This document shows, in pieces, positions 13,426 to 24,700 of a stretch of DNA of 64,000 nucleotides. The notes under the pieces are model-generated. The model was not told the origin of the DNA. It did not search any database and worked only from the letters and a program-made list of their open reading frames with translations. The stretch lies in assembly GCF_018446385.1 (NCBI RefSeq), contig NC_055996.1, positions 50,948,365 through 51,012,364 on the forward strand, given 5' to 3'. The position numbers and the translations under genes were made by a program. Each line of letters opens with the position of its first letter. The first letter of the stretch is position 1. The DNA is from Zingiber officinale (taxonomy: Eukaryota; Streptophyta; Magnoliopsida; Zingiberales; Zingiberaceae).

Positions 13426-14195
13426 AGAATTCCGTTCTTATTCAAAGAATAAATTAGTAAAAGGGTCAAAATAAGCACAGAAGCAAAAAAAAAAATAATA
13501 GAGTCTACGAGAAAATCTTACTCACAAATGTCCATAAAGGAAAAGAGATCAGGTATGCAATGCACAGAGGGTTTAGGGGCAACAAACTGCCTATTCTTAA
13601 GACACTGACCACAATAGAATTACACAAGCACCAAACAGTTTTCAAGCAAATGCACCGTGATCCAATACATCTGCAGCTTTACAGAACAATGTCATACAAT
13701 TTTCTTTGTTGATCCAATAATCTATTACGAAACATCATTGAAAAAAAAATTCAATAGAACGAAAGAAAATAGCAGGATAGAACATAGAAGACAAAAGATA
13801 GTCACACGACACGGACACATATACCAAGAAAGGAGAAGTAAAAATTTTAAACAAGAACTGTAAGAGAAAATTCAAGATTGACCTCAATGGACTGAAAGTT
13901 CCGATCTTGAACTCCCAATCTAACTGAATACTATGAGAAAAACTAAAGGAAAAAGGAAAAAAAAATCTACTCGAACAGTTTCCAGTGGAACCATCGCACA
14001 GAAACGAAGTAGAACAACCGATTTAGTAACCCTAGGTTGGAAAATACAACATAAGATCAGAAAGAGAAAGAAACGTTTACCTGCTAAAATTGAAAAGCAA
14101 TCAAAGGAGCCGGGAGGAGAGTCGACAAAGATCGTAACTTTGGTACTCGTAGAAGAAACAAAGAGGAAAAAAAATCGGTACCCGAAATCCAAAGA

Positions 14196-14475
14196 AACCC
14201 TAGAGACGGATGGATGTGGTGGGAGAAGAGGCCACAAGGCCCCTTGTTGTAGTAGGAAACGCTGAGGAAGGTGACATCATAGAGGAAGAGGTTGACGGGG
14301 TTGATTGTGTCACGGATGATGGACCGGGAGAAGGCAATGAGGAGCCCATCCTTGATGACGCCGGCAACGTTCATAGTGAGAGAAGTGGTCTTCACGTCTA
14401 GCAAGAAGATGGTGAGGTTGAGGGTGAAGGTGTAGAAGAAGTTTGTGCCAAAGATGAGAAGATCGGGGTGGAAGT
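14196..14475 (-). pseudogene. captured sugar-phosphate/nucleotide-sugar translocator fragment
   Basis: Read on the minus strand, a single frame contains [19 protein letters not shown], then [20 protein letters not shown], then INPVNLF and YYNKG. This is the C-terminal membrane part of plant triose-phosphate/nucleotide-sugar translocator family proteins, where [14 protein letters not shown] is typical. Several substitutions ([14 protein letters not shown]) suggest relaxed constraint. Only about 90 codons are present and no start is visible. It is the third host-gene fragment in CACTA-B and lies in the same orientation as the other two. Confidence 0.72.
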
Positions 14476-14705
14476 TAGTCTAACCATGGAGGAGGGGCAA
14501 CTCGATCAGAGACCAAGGAAGGAGGAGGAAGAAAAAACAGCAAGGGTTCATTGCATGAAGAGATTGTATAAGGAAAGGGAAAGAAAAATAGGTTAGGGTT
14601 CGAGAAGGCTAAGGGGGGAAAAGGTGGCGCTAAAAATTTTTGGCAGAAAGGGAAAGTAAAACACGGTTGCAATAAAAATGTGAAGGGGAAAACAATGAAA
14701 GAATA

Positions 14706-15010
14706 AAGTCAAAGACAACGGTTTATTAAAACCGTTGTCTTTGATTATATAAAATAATATAAAAACACAACGGTTTATAAAACTGTTGTCTTAACCCCTA
14801 AGAAGTATTTAAAGACAATGGTTTTAAATAACCGTTGTAAAATGTGTCGTTGATTTAAAATAAAATCGCTCAACAACAACAGTTTTATCAAAACTGTTGT
14901 CTTTTATATTTTATGGGAGCTCAAAGACAACGGTTTTGTCAAAAATCGTTGTCTTTTATCAAATTCACAACGGTTTCTTCCAAAACCGTTGTCTTTGTGG
15001 TGTTGTCTTT
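14706..15010. repeat. right subterminal palindrome array of CACTA-B
   Basis: Six or more units of the ACAACGGTTTT...AAAACCGTTGT palindrome, several degenerate. It mirrors the array at 10434-10735 and lies directly inside the right terminal inverted repeat. Confidence 0.8.
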
Positions 15011-16903
15011 TGACATTTTTGTTGTAGTGAATGTCCCCAAGAGGAGCTCATAAGGATTGTCATGTTAAACCCTGCAGGTGGACTTAGTCCGACATGACAA
15101 TGAAGTTGAATGGTACTACTCTTGGAGCTAGATATTAATTAAGTGAGTTGTCAGTAACTTACTTAATTAGTGGACATTCATTATCTTAAACACAGGGAGA
15201 CTAACACACTCATGATAAGAAGGAGCTCATAATGTAATTTGGGATTGGTGCGGTAGTGCGATAATAACTCTCTAGTAGAATGAGTTATTATCAATGAACT
15301 TGAGTTGTGTGTTCGGGGCGAACATGGGATATTCAAGCTCATCGGAAGGCCAAAACCAATTTCTCCTCTAAGTCCCTGTCGTAGCCTTATTAAAGTCTCA
15401 AGTCCATCTAAATATAAGCACATCTTGGTGTCCAAGAAAGGGGTCGGTCCAATGCTTGGTGACCAAGCAAGGGTCGGCCACATCCTCTTCTATGGGGGTC
15501 GGCCCTATTGTTTGGTGACCAAACAAGTAGGGGTCACCCACATTAATCAAATAAGGAGGGTTGTTTTGAATTTTTAAAATCTTCTCTTTGTAGAAAACTA
15601 TAAGTTTTAAAAGAGAGATTTTAATTTTAAAAACTTTCCTTATTTGAATTAGGCCACATGGTTTAATAGAGAGTTTTAAAAGTTTTAAAACTTTCCTTTT
15701 TTAACCATCCTCATGGTTTTAGAAAAAAGGAAGAGAAATTTTTAAAATTAAAAATTTTTTATTCACGTTAAAAAAGGAAACTTTTGAAGAGAAGTTTTAA
15801 ATTTAAAACATGGTTTTAATTTTTTAAAACTTTCCTTTTTAACATCCACTTTAGGAAAGAGAGCTTGTAAAATTTTATAAGAGGATTTCATCTTGTAAAA
15901 TTTTATAATTTTTTTTTATTTCTTCCTATAAGTGGTCGGCCACCTTTGCTTGGTGCCCAAGCAAGGGGCCAGCCAAGATTAAATCAATCCTTCCATTGAT
16001 TTGGTGATTGATTCAATCAAGAGGAAAGAAAAGGAAAATAAAAAGGGAAAAGGAAAAACAAGAGGAAGATTTTAATTTTTTGTAAAAATTCTTCCCTTAT
16101 TTGCCTTGGGCAAGTAATATAAAAGAAGGGGTGAGGAGGCCTCATGTGATACAACTCTTATTCTCTTGCTTGGAGATCTTGGTGTGGCCGGGCCCTTCTC
16201 CTTCTCCTTTCCCTTTGCTCTCTTCTCCTTGGTGGTGGTGGTGGTCGGATTTTAGAGGAAGAAGAAGATAGCTTTTGGGCGGTGTTCATCTTGGAGGATC
16301 GTCGCCCACACGACGTCCAAAGCGAGGCGAGAAATACGACAGAAGATCTCGAGGTCGTTAGTTTACAAAGAGAAGGTATAATTAGCAATTGTTTTCCGCA
16401 TCATGCTAGTTATTTCTTTTTGTAAGAATTCCAAACACAAGAGGCATTAGATCTAGTTTTTCGAATTAGTTTTTTGAGTTTGTGTTTTCTTCTTTTTCGA
16501 ATTTGTGATTCGATTGTTCTTTTTGGTTAACCTAGAGTTATTTAAGGAAATTAAATATTAGCTTTCCTTAAAAGGTTTTGTCTAGGCGGTGGTGGTTGCT
16601 CCTATATCTAAGAAGGTCATGTGCCTCGCCATGCAGTCCTGGAAGCCAATTTTGAAAATTAATATTTAATGGAATTAATAACATAGGTGCATTTGAATCA
16701 ATAGTGTTAAGTTCCGCTTGCGATTCAAATCTAAACCATTAAGAACAGATAAGTTAAATTTGGAATCAATGATGTTAAGTTCTGTCTTCGATTCCTAATT
16801 TAACTTCTAAAGAACACAATAGGTTATTTAAGGAAAGGTTCGACACTTGTATAAATTTTTTTGTACAGTGGAACCGGTACGATTTTCCTAGGACTAACCA
16901 ACA

Positions 16904-17473
16904 GTTTCCTCCTTGCAAGAAAAGGTTAGTCCAAGTAATAGAAAAAATATTTACTCTACAAAACAGAGGTAGCACAACATAATAAAATATGAGTAGTAAT
17001 TAGATCCTGTCTCCCTGAGATCAGGATCTAGTTAAGGTCTCAGCTTAAATTTCCCAAATGGACCTAAGCTGGGCAGACGCCTATAGTTCCCTCAACAGGG
17101 AACGCGTCCTCACTGAATCTCTCCTCCAGTTGCTTACCTTCACTTACCACTTGCAATCTCTTGACTTGCTTCTGACCCACCAGGTCTTCCCATTAGTTGT
17201 CAGGTCCGCAAATCCAATTGGACTTCGGTTGGTTGTCAAGTTCTGCGGACCCAACTGGACTTCCCGCCAGATATCGGGCCCTGCGGACCTATTAGGACTT
17301 CCCACCAACTATCGGGTCCGCGGACCTAGCTAGATTTTAGCCTGGTGTCAGGTCCTTCAGATTAGTCAAATCCTACACACTTAGTAGAAAGGTTAGACAA
17401 CAAAACACTCTAACTTTAGACCCTTTATCATTCATCAAAATATGAGTTAGATCATTAGTGCAAATTGCACCAA
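16904..17473 (-). repeat. antisense LTR fragment (copia-like family C)
   Basis: On the minus strand it starts TGTTGGTGCAATTTGCAC at 17473, a typical LTR start. It is interrupted at 16904 by copia copy 2. Related sequence occurs at about 17830-18323, 18605-19028 and 45690-46140; all share the CCTCCAGT-CTTACCTT and GGACTT-GCCAG blocks. No coding domain is present. Confidence 0.6.
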
Positions 17474-17825
17474 CAGGAAGCTCGTATAGAAGTTGTGTTG
17501 AAAACTTTGGGCGGACACTTCTTTTATAAGCTGTGGAAGGCACCTTATATAGAGCTGAAAGCGTCTCCAACGTGTAAAATTTGATCTCGAGAATTGCTGA
17601 TGCTTATCGTCGAAGAGGTTAACTTTTATCCTATTGAATGCGCCTTCCATGCACTGAATGCGCTTTCTATGAACAGTGCCAAGGCGCCTTCAATGCTTGA
17701 AGGCGCCTTCCATCCCCTGGAAGACGCCTCGGGTACTGTTCACCCGAGACTTTTTGTGCTCTTCTTGCTTTGCAAAGTGTGTTAGTTCAATAAACCAAAT
17801 AATAACCTACAAGACAAGTGTTAAC
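17474..17825. other. repeat-derived spacer with GGCGCC palindromes
   Basis: Sequence between two family-C LTR fragments. It contains clustered AAGGCGCCTT palindromes near 17690-17710. No convincing gene is seen. Confidence 0.4.
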
Positions 17826-17900
17826 ACAATAATATAAGTAGTAATTAGACCCTGTTTCCCCTGAGACCAAGATTTAGTTGAGCTCTCAGTTTAGGGATCT

Positions 17901-19305
17901 GAAATGGACCTAAATTGGATCGACGCCTACTGTCTCTTAACTGGGACGCGCCCTCACCAAGTCACTCTCCTCCAATAACTTACCTTTACTTACTAACTTG
18001 CAGTAGGTTGACTAGCCTCTTGACCCACCAGGTCTTTATGCAGCTGTCCGATCCGCAGATCTAACTGGACTTCTACCGGCTATCAAGTCCCGTGGACCAA
18101 ATCAGACTTTCTTCCAGATCTCAGGTCGCCCCGTTGACCCATCTAGACTTCACACCAACTATCTGGTCCCGTAGACCTAGCTGGATTTTTACCTGGTGTT
18201 AGGTCCTTTAGATCATCCGTTCCTGCACACTTGGTAAACTAATTAGACCACAAACACACCTAACTTAACTTACTTGTCATTCATCAAAACTTGAATTCGA
18301 CCGTTAGTGCAAACTGCACTAACAAGTACTGGTGGTCACAGCGAACTGAGAGGTACCAGACTGCTATCACGGGTACTCCACCGAGCAAGAGATGCATAAT
18401 AGAGGAGTAGGGAGAATGTAGGTGGAGAGCTTCAATTTTTTTGTGTGTTCTCTTTTTCTCAAGACCATGGTCTCCTTTTATATAGGAGCATTACCCCTTA
18501 CCTGCGTTGAATGCCGAGTAATGATAGTCGACGACTATTACTATTTGGAAGGTTACGAAATCGCCATTAACCATGGTTAATGCTTCTATTACCTTCTTGA
18601 ACTGCAAATTGGACCTAAACTGGATCGACGTCTATTGTCTCTTAACTGGGACGCGTCCTCACCAAGTCACTCTCCTCTAGTGACTTACCTTTACTTACTA
18701 ACTTGCAGTAGGTTGACTAGCCTCTTGACCCACTAGGTCTTTATGCAGCTGTCCGGTCCGCAGATCCAACTGGACTTCTACCGGCTGTCAAGTCCCGTTG
18801 ACCCAATCAGACTTTCTGCTAGATCTCAGGTCGCCCCGTTGACCCATCTAGACTTCACACCAACTATCTGGTCCCATAGACCTAGCTGGATTTTGACATG
18901 GTGTTAGGTCCTTTAGATCATCCGTTCCTGCACACTTGGTAAACTAATTAGATCACAAACACACCTAACTTAACTTACTTGTCATTCATCAAAACTTGAA
19001 TTCGACCGTTAGTGCAAACTGCACTAACAAGTACTGGTGGTCACAGCGAACTGAGAGGTACCAGACTGCTATCACGGGTACTCCACCGAGCAAGAGATGC
19101 ATAATAGAGGAGGAGGGAGAATATAGGTGGAGAGCTTCAATTTTTTTGTGTGTTCTCTTTTTCTCAAGATCATGATCTCCTTTTATATAGGAGCATCATC
19201 CCTCACCTGCGTTAAATGCCGAGTAATGATAGTCGACGACCATTACTATTCGGAAGGTTACAAAATTACCATTAACCATAGTTAATGCTTCTATTACCTT
19301 CTTGA
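17901..19305. repeat. 705-bp tandem duplication of LTR-derived sequence
   Basis: Two direct copies with a constant 705-bp offset. GGACC...GGATCGACG is at 17906 and 18611, and ACCTTCTTGA is at 18591 and 19296. Each copy has a family-C LTR block followed by a GC-richer tail with GGTACCAGACTGCTATCACG. Differences are scattered single bases and small indels, so the duplication is fairly recent. Confidence 0.88.
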
Positions 19306-21540
19306 AGGGCAAACAAAAAGAATCCAGATGACAAAATATAAATTGTTCCACTTGGACAAATTTTGTCCCGATCGATTCGACATTTAGCACGCTCATGTCA
19401 TGCTCACACAAGAGTTAACATGATTTAGTGCAATTCAAATCATGAATTTGCCCCCTTGTATATATATACGTGAGAGAGAGCCTCTCCCTATATATTTATT
19501 CACACATCAATACATGTGAATCAATATAAATCAACTAATATGCTTTGAAACTCCCAATATGAGACTAAAGTCTTATTCACAATGAAGTTTTTTTCCTCTT
19601 CTACCTCTTCTCCATTCATATATATCCAGCAAGATTGGAAAGGATTGGCAAGACACTGGAGATGAATATATTCGTCTTTTGCCCCCATATATATCCAACA
19701 AAAATTAGGGATTTTGGTTTCGCCGATTCAGGTTGTGTTGAGATATTTTTACGTGAAAAAGCACGAGTAATTCAGTGAAATGTCTCAAATATCGTTTAAA
19801 CCTCCCTACTTCAAATGATCACGCAACGTGATTTTTGAGAAAGATAAAATGGGAAATGAATCCAGATTTGGATAAATCGCAGCCGTTCTGTTTTTCTTTG
19901 CCATGTGAGAACAAACCAAAATAAAAATTTCTAAATTGCTCTCACCTCGTGAAAGTAGTTGTACTTGTTGACTTTTAGATTGCCATCGGCAACCTTCCTT
20001 CTTCTAATAATTTTATATTTAAAATCCGAACTCTATCATAAATAATAATAGGAGCTAAATATTATTTTATCAGATGAGAAGAACAGGAGAAATTTAAATT
20101 GAAATATCATTTAATTTATCGATTAAAAAAACATAAGTAAAATTTCATCATTCAATGAAAAATAAAAAATTTATGTAAACTTGATGTAACTGCGACCAAC
20201 ATCGTAGCACAAAGGTACTAGGAGACATAGATATAAAAATATATTTATAAAAATATATTTTGTACAATATATATCTTTGACGATATAACAAAAATAAATA
20301 AATAATTTGTTAATGCCTTCTAATTTATACATGAGTAAATATTTTTTTTTTTTCATTTTTTTATACATTGCTCCTGTATGCCAGTATGAATTTGTCTTTC
20401 TTTTTCACAAATTTAGCTAGGAATGCATGAATTCCTTACCAATTCAATGCCTTCCCAGACATCTCGCATAATACATAAAATTAATAAATGATTTCAGTTT
20501 TTGATTATTTTTTTAAATTTATTTGATAATTTCAGCTTCTGCCTTCCAACGTGAAAAGTTAATAAATGAATGAAATAATTATTGGATAAAAAACTTTTTT
20601 ATTATTATAAAAAGGAGACCTTATTGAAAAAAAAAATACTTTCCAACTTAATTCCCCCCCTCCCCCCTAAACTCATTTAAATATTATAATATTTTTTTAT
20701 TAAAATTACTATAATATATAAAAAAGCTTTAAATTACTATACAATAACCGGATAAGAGTCTAAAATTTTCTATTGATCAAATATTAAACTAGATAATATG
20801 AAATTTAGGATGACATTCAGTCACACATAAGCTAAGTAATTACTATACAATCTAAATCTATTAGATATGGAAGATAAATAATATTTTTTAAATTTTTTTT
20901 GAAAAAAATACAATATAATAATTTGCCATGTAGTTTGAAGTCTCGGTTAAAATTTATTTTAATAATTTAAAAAATTATATTAGTTTTAATTAAAATTACT
21001 ATAATATTATTGGATCAGCGATATATATATATTTTAAAAAACTTAGGTTAAAATATTCTTTTGATATAATTTTTAAGAAAAATGATATGCTAAGGAAAAA
21101 ATTCAAAGAAAAATTCAAGGATAAAACATATAAAGTGATGGGGTCCACAAAAAATGAAATGATAAACTATGATTTTATATGTCTATTCCTAATTTTTCCT
21201 TGAATTTTTTTTCTTATCGTATCATTGCATATGTTTAAGAATAATAAAAGAATAGTTTTAACTTTTAATAATTATTTGTATGACAAATATTATTAAATAG
21301 AAATAATCACTAACCAGATTGACGACTAGACTGTGGGCCCCACATTTTCCCAACGGCAGTTCTACCCACCGTTGACGCGATCAACGTTTTCCCTGTCATC
21401 GCCGTTACCGGTCCTCCGCATGTCCGAGTCCCAGACGCCGAGAGAAGAAACGCCGGACAGAGGCATAGTTTTACCTGCTGATCTACCCTTCTAACTATTG
21501 CTCCGATACGAGGTCTCTGAGCCATTTAAAGAGAGTTCGT
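19306..21540. other. AT-rich intergenic DNA upstream of the zinc-finger gene
   Basis: No protein gene, RNA gene or well-formed transposon is recognised. Poly-A/T runs and short AT repeats dominate up to about 21300, where base composition becomes GC-richer towards the promoter and leader of the next gene. Confidence 0.5.
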
Positions 21541-21762
21541 AGATTTACCGTGTGCGCAAACAGTTTGTAGGGCTTCTTTACTCGATGAAAACATCTCCCT
21601 TCGTCCCTAAATTTTAGGGCGCCATTTCAAATCGAGCTCCCTGCAGTCGCCCGGTCGCAGCGAACAAATATCTCCCTCATTTTTCAAATCTCCTCTCTTC
21701 CTTCCTCGTCCTCGCGCTTGTCTTCGCTAGTAGATAGCACTCTGACCACCGTCTCCGATTCA
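21541..21762 (+). promoter_or_regulatory. probable 5' leader with a short uORF
   Basis: A GC- and pyrimidine-rich stretch directly before the ATG at 21763. A 10-codon open frame (ATG 21585, stop TAG 21615-21617) precedes the main start. Whether it is transcribed depends on the unmapped start site. A TTG at 21718 lies in frame upstream of the ATG, but there is no earlier ATG. Confidence 0.4.
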
Positions 21763-24700
21763 ATGGCTGTGCCGCAGAACTCCCCTGCCGACGGAAGCCT
21801 CGATGCCGAAGAACGCATCCAGCCGGATGGGGCGTCTTCGTCCTCCCCCGCCCGGCCCTTCGACCGACTCGTTGTTCCGGGCCTCGATGACGATGCTGAC
21901 AATCCCGGGAAGCCGAAGACTTGCCATCAGGTGCGCTGAAAACACTCGCTGCAATCTCTTTTCTCCTGCTGATCCCGGTTTTATCGTTCGTGTTTTGTGT
22001 TTCTTTTTAATACTCGCAGTGCCGGCAGAAGAGGACGGATTTCTCAGCGCCGTGCGGGCAGATCCGGCGGGGTAAACCTTGCCCCATTAAGTATTGTCAT
22101 AAATGCCTCCTCAATAGGTTCGTTTGGATTATTAGTTTTTGAAGCTTTGGTTTTCGTCAGAGGTAAGCGATGGCGTGATTTTTGGTGATTCAGGTACGGG
22201 GAGAAACCTGAGGATGCTTCTTTGCTGGAGAGTTGGATTTGTCCCAAGTGCCGCGGTGATTGCAACTGCAGTCTCTGCATGTAATTTATTTTCTATTGCG
22301 TCAGATCGTCTCACTAGATACACTTACCATTGCTATACAATATACGTATGGTATTGGTTTCTCTTGCTTAAAAATGTCTGTGTTTTGGTTTTATAGGAAA
22401 AAGAAGGGTCACCAACCCACTGGAATATTAATCCACAGAGCAAAGTCTACTGGATTTACTTCAGTCCATGAACTGCTATTGAAGCAGGGATCTGATGTTT
22501 TAAGAAGTTCAAACAGATTAAGAAGTTCAAAAATGGACACCTCTAAAAAGGTGTTACATCACTTTCTAATTTCCATGTTTTATTCTTTTGATTCTATTGC
22601 TGAACAGTTTGCATTTGGTTTTTAAGCTGTCAATATCTCCTAGAAGGATCGTTGATCAAGAGAATTGCCTTGATGAACTAAGGGATCCTGAATCTTCTGG
22701 ATCCGATGATAAAAACATTAAAACATCTGCACAAAAGGAGAAGAAAAGTATTTCAAAGAAACGAAGGCATGCAGACTCCCCCATGTATAATTCTGATGGC
22801 AATGTGGCAATTGTGATTCCTCAGGGTCAATTGTTAACAGAGGTTGCAGAGTCTGCATGGGCAGATGAGGATGTAGGAGCAGCCTTGCAATTTTTGGAAT
22901 TCTGCAATGCATTTTCTGAGGTATATTGCTGCATCACTCATGTGGTTACAGTAAACCATCACGTTAAATAAGGATTTGTGATACTGTTGTAGTGTCTTTG
23001 TTTCTTATTCTAGTCTGCTATTTTCCAAATAATACTGCTCTGACTGAAGCTTTGTATGCAACTTTGGTAGGAGCTATGAATGATTCTCACTCAATGGCTG
23101 CACAAATTTAGGTTGCTCAATGGGTGTACAAAATATAGGTCGCTGAGTGGTTGTCCAAATTTAAGTTGCAATTGAAGTAAAGTTATATTTGGAAAACTGA
23201 TTGTTCTTTAGGCATTCTACTGATAATAAAATATGGTATGTTAATGTATTATAAGTCATAACATTTCCACTAACTACATTTATTTAGCATGGTTATGATA
23301 TTTTATATAGTAACTAAATCTATATTTCTTTGATGCTTATAACTTGCAAATGATGTCTTTGATGAAATTGTCCTCTATTTTTCTACTGTTGTGAGTATTT
23401 AAGTTAACAAAAGCATGCACAAGGACGGATGGAAGAGGAGTGTGGACAGTTTTGTTACTATATATAAGAATTTTTTCCTACTTTATCATTGTAAGATAAA
23501 GAGGCAACAAACTTGTAGACCATGAGAACACACTCAAAATAGTATAGAGGATAACTTTTATTTAGTTGGACAATTTATGTGATGATCATGTTGTCATTTC
23601 ACAAGTAATATCAAATACTGAAAAATAACATAAATTTACTTATTTATATATTTTGAAGTTTAAAACTACAGACATGCTACTTGGTTTGAAGCCTGCAATG
23701 ATATCTGGTGAAGTTGCTCCTTATTTCTGTTATTGTGAGCATTTGAGTTAGAAAAACATGTATAAGAGCAGATGATAGATGAGCTCACTTTGTAACATTG
23801 CTAATGATTCATATATAAACTGTGAGAGAACCCATAATCATGTGGAGGATAAAAATTTTCTATATTTTAGAAAAAGCTAACTTTTCATCTTGAACTTTTC
23901 ATCTAAATTATCTTCGGTGATTCATTTTTAATTATTTATGGTCGGAGGTTTTTTATTTAGACTCATTACTACCCCTTCCCATAACTGTATCAATAATGGC
24001 ACGACTAGGACATGGTATAAAAAATGCAAGTTCAACAAGTTGGACTGTTCGTGGGACAAAAAAAACAAAAGTACGAGAAAGAAGATTTAAACGAGGAAGT
24101 TATCTTCTCACAAACATCTCACATCATGAGAGGGAGGGAAGAAGATCCATGTAGAGAAGGGAGGGTTATCACAAGAGTTGCACACAGTGTCGTGTAGGGA
24201 GGATTGCATGGTAGTGACGTCATTTGGGAGGGTGGTGTTGCATGGGAAGGGTGCAGAACATACCTTGGGTGGTGTTGAGCAAAGGTAAAGATTAGCATCC
24301 TCTTTGAAAGCAAATCATGTGTCAAACACTTGGATCCTTCCCTGTATCTTAATATTAGTATTGGAGTCCGACTAAATAGGTTGGGAAAAGAACAAAAAAG
24401 GCCTTTGACTAACAATATAAATTTAAGTAGAATTATCTAATATTAACGGGGACTTTGTTTCATGCTCTATGTGAATTGTGATTGAGTCATGTTAGGATAA
24501 ATGCTAACAAGATAACATTGATATTGTATATCCAATAAAGTAAATGCCCCAATCTTCTATAGCAAACCATTTTTCCTAGATTGACTACGGATCTACCAAC
24601 CGTTAAGCAACATTCCAAGATCTTTCATCTCCCATGATAGAAACAATACATAATTGTTGCCAACACATAAACACCAAATGTCACAATACGAAAGAGAAAC

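Larger units (their letters stand above)
10418..15029. mobile_element. CACTA transposon B, complete, non-autonomous (Pack-CACTA)
   Basis: It begins CACTACAACAAAAAT and ends with the inverse, ATTTTTGTTGTAGTG. It is flanked by the 3-bp duplication AAT (10415-10417 and 15030-15032). Both ends carry about 300 bp of palindromic subterminal repeats. The interior holds no recognisable transposase. It contains intron-bearing fragments of three host genes, all readable on the minus strand (see separate entries). Length is 4612 bp. Movement would need transposase supplied by a related autonomous element. Confidence 0.9.
6270..16903 (+). mobile_element. Ty1/copia retrotransposon, copy 2, with nested CACTA-B
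   Basis: Same family as copy 1. The internal part runs from within gag (6270) to 9868, and the 3' LTR from 9869 to 16903 is split by CACTA-B. The 5' LTR, primer-binding site and gag start are missing on the left, where CACTA-A abuts. The bases after the LTR, GTTTC at 16904-16908, are the predicted target-site duplication. The element sits in an older antisense LTR fragment that continues at 16904. Confidence 0.82.
9869..16903 (+). repeat. 3' LTR of copia copy 2, interrupted
   Basis: It starts TGTTGAAGTATATAC after a polypurine tract (AGTAGGAGAT) and ends ...CTAACCAACA. With CACTA-B and its 3-bp duplication removed it is about 2.42 kb, close to the 2.59 kb LTR of copy 1. The sequence crossing the insertion (GTTGAGAAT|GTCCCCAAGAG) matches the uninterrupted site in the copy 1 LTR near 3624-3644. 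This is an empty-site proof for the nested insertion. Confidence 0.85.

Noticed and set aside
13933-14265. Lysine/arginine-rich plus-strand frame of 110 codons
   Set aside because: Overlaps the captured translocator fragment on the other strand, lies in purine-rich CACTA interior, and has no recognisable domain.
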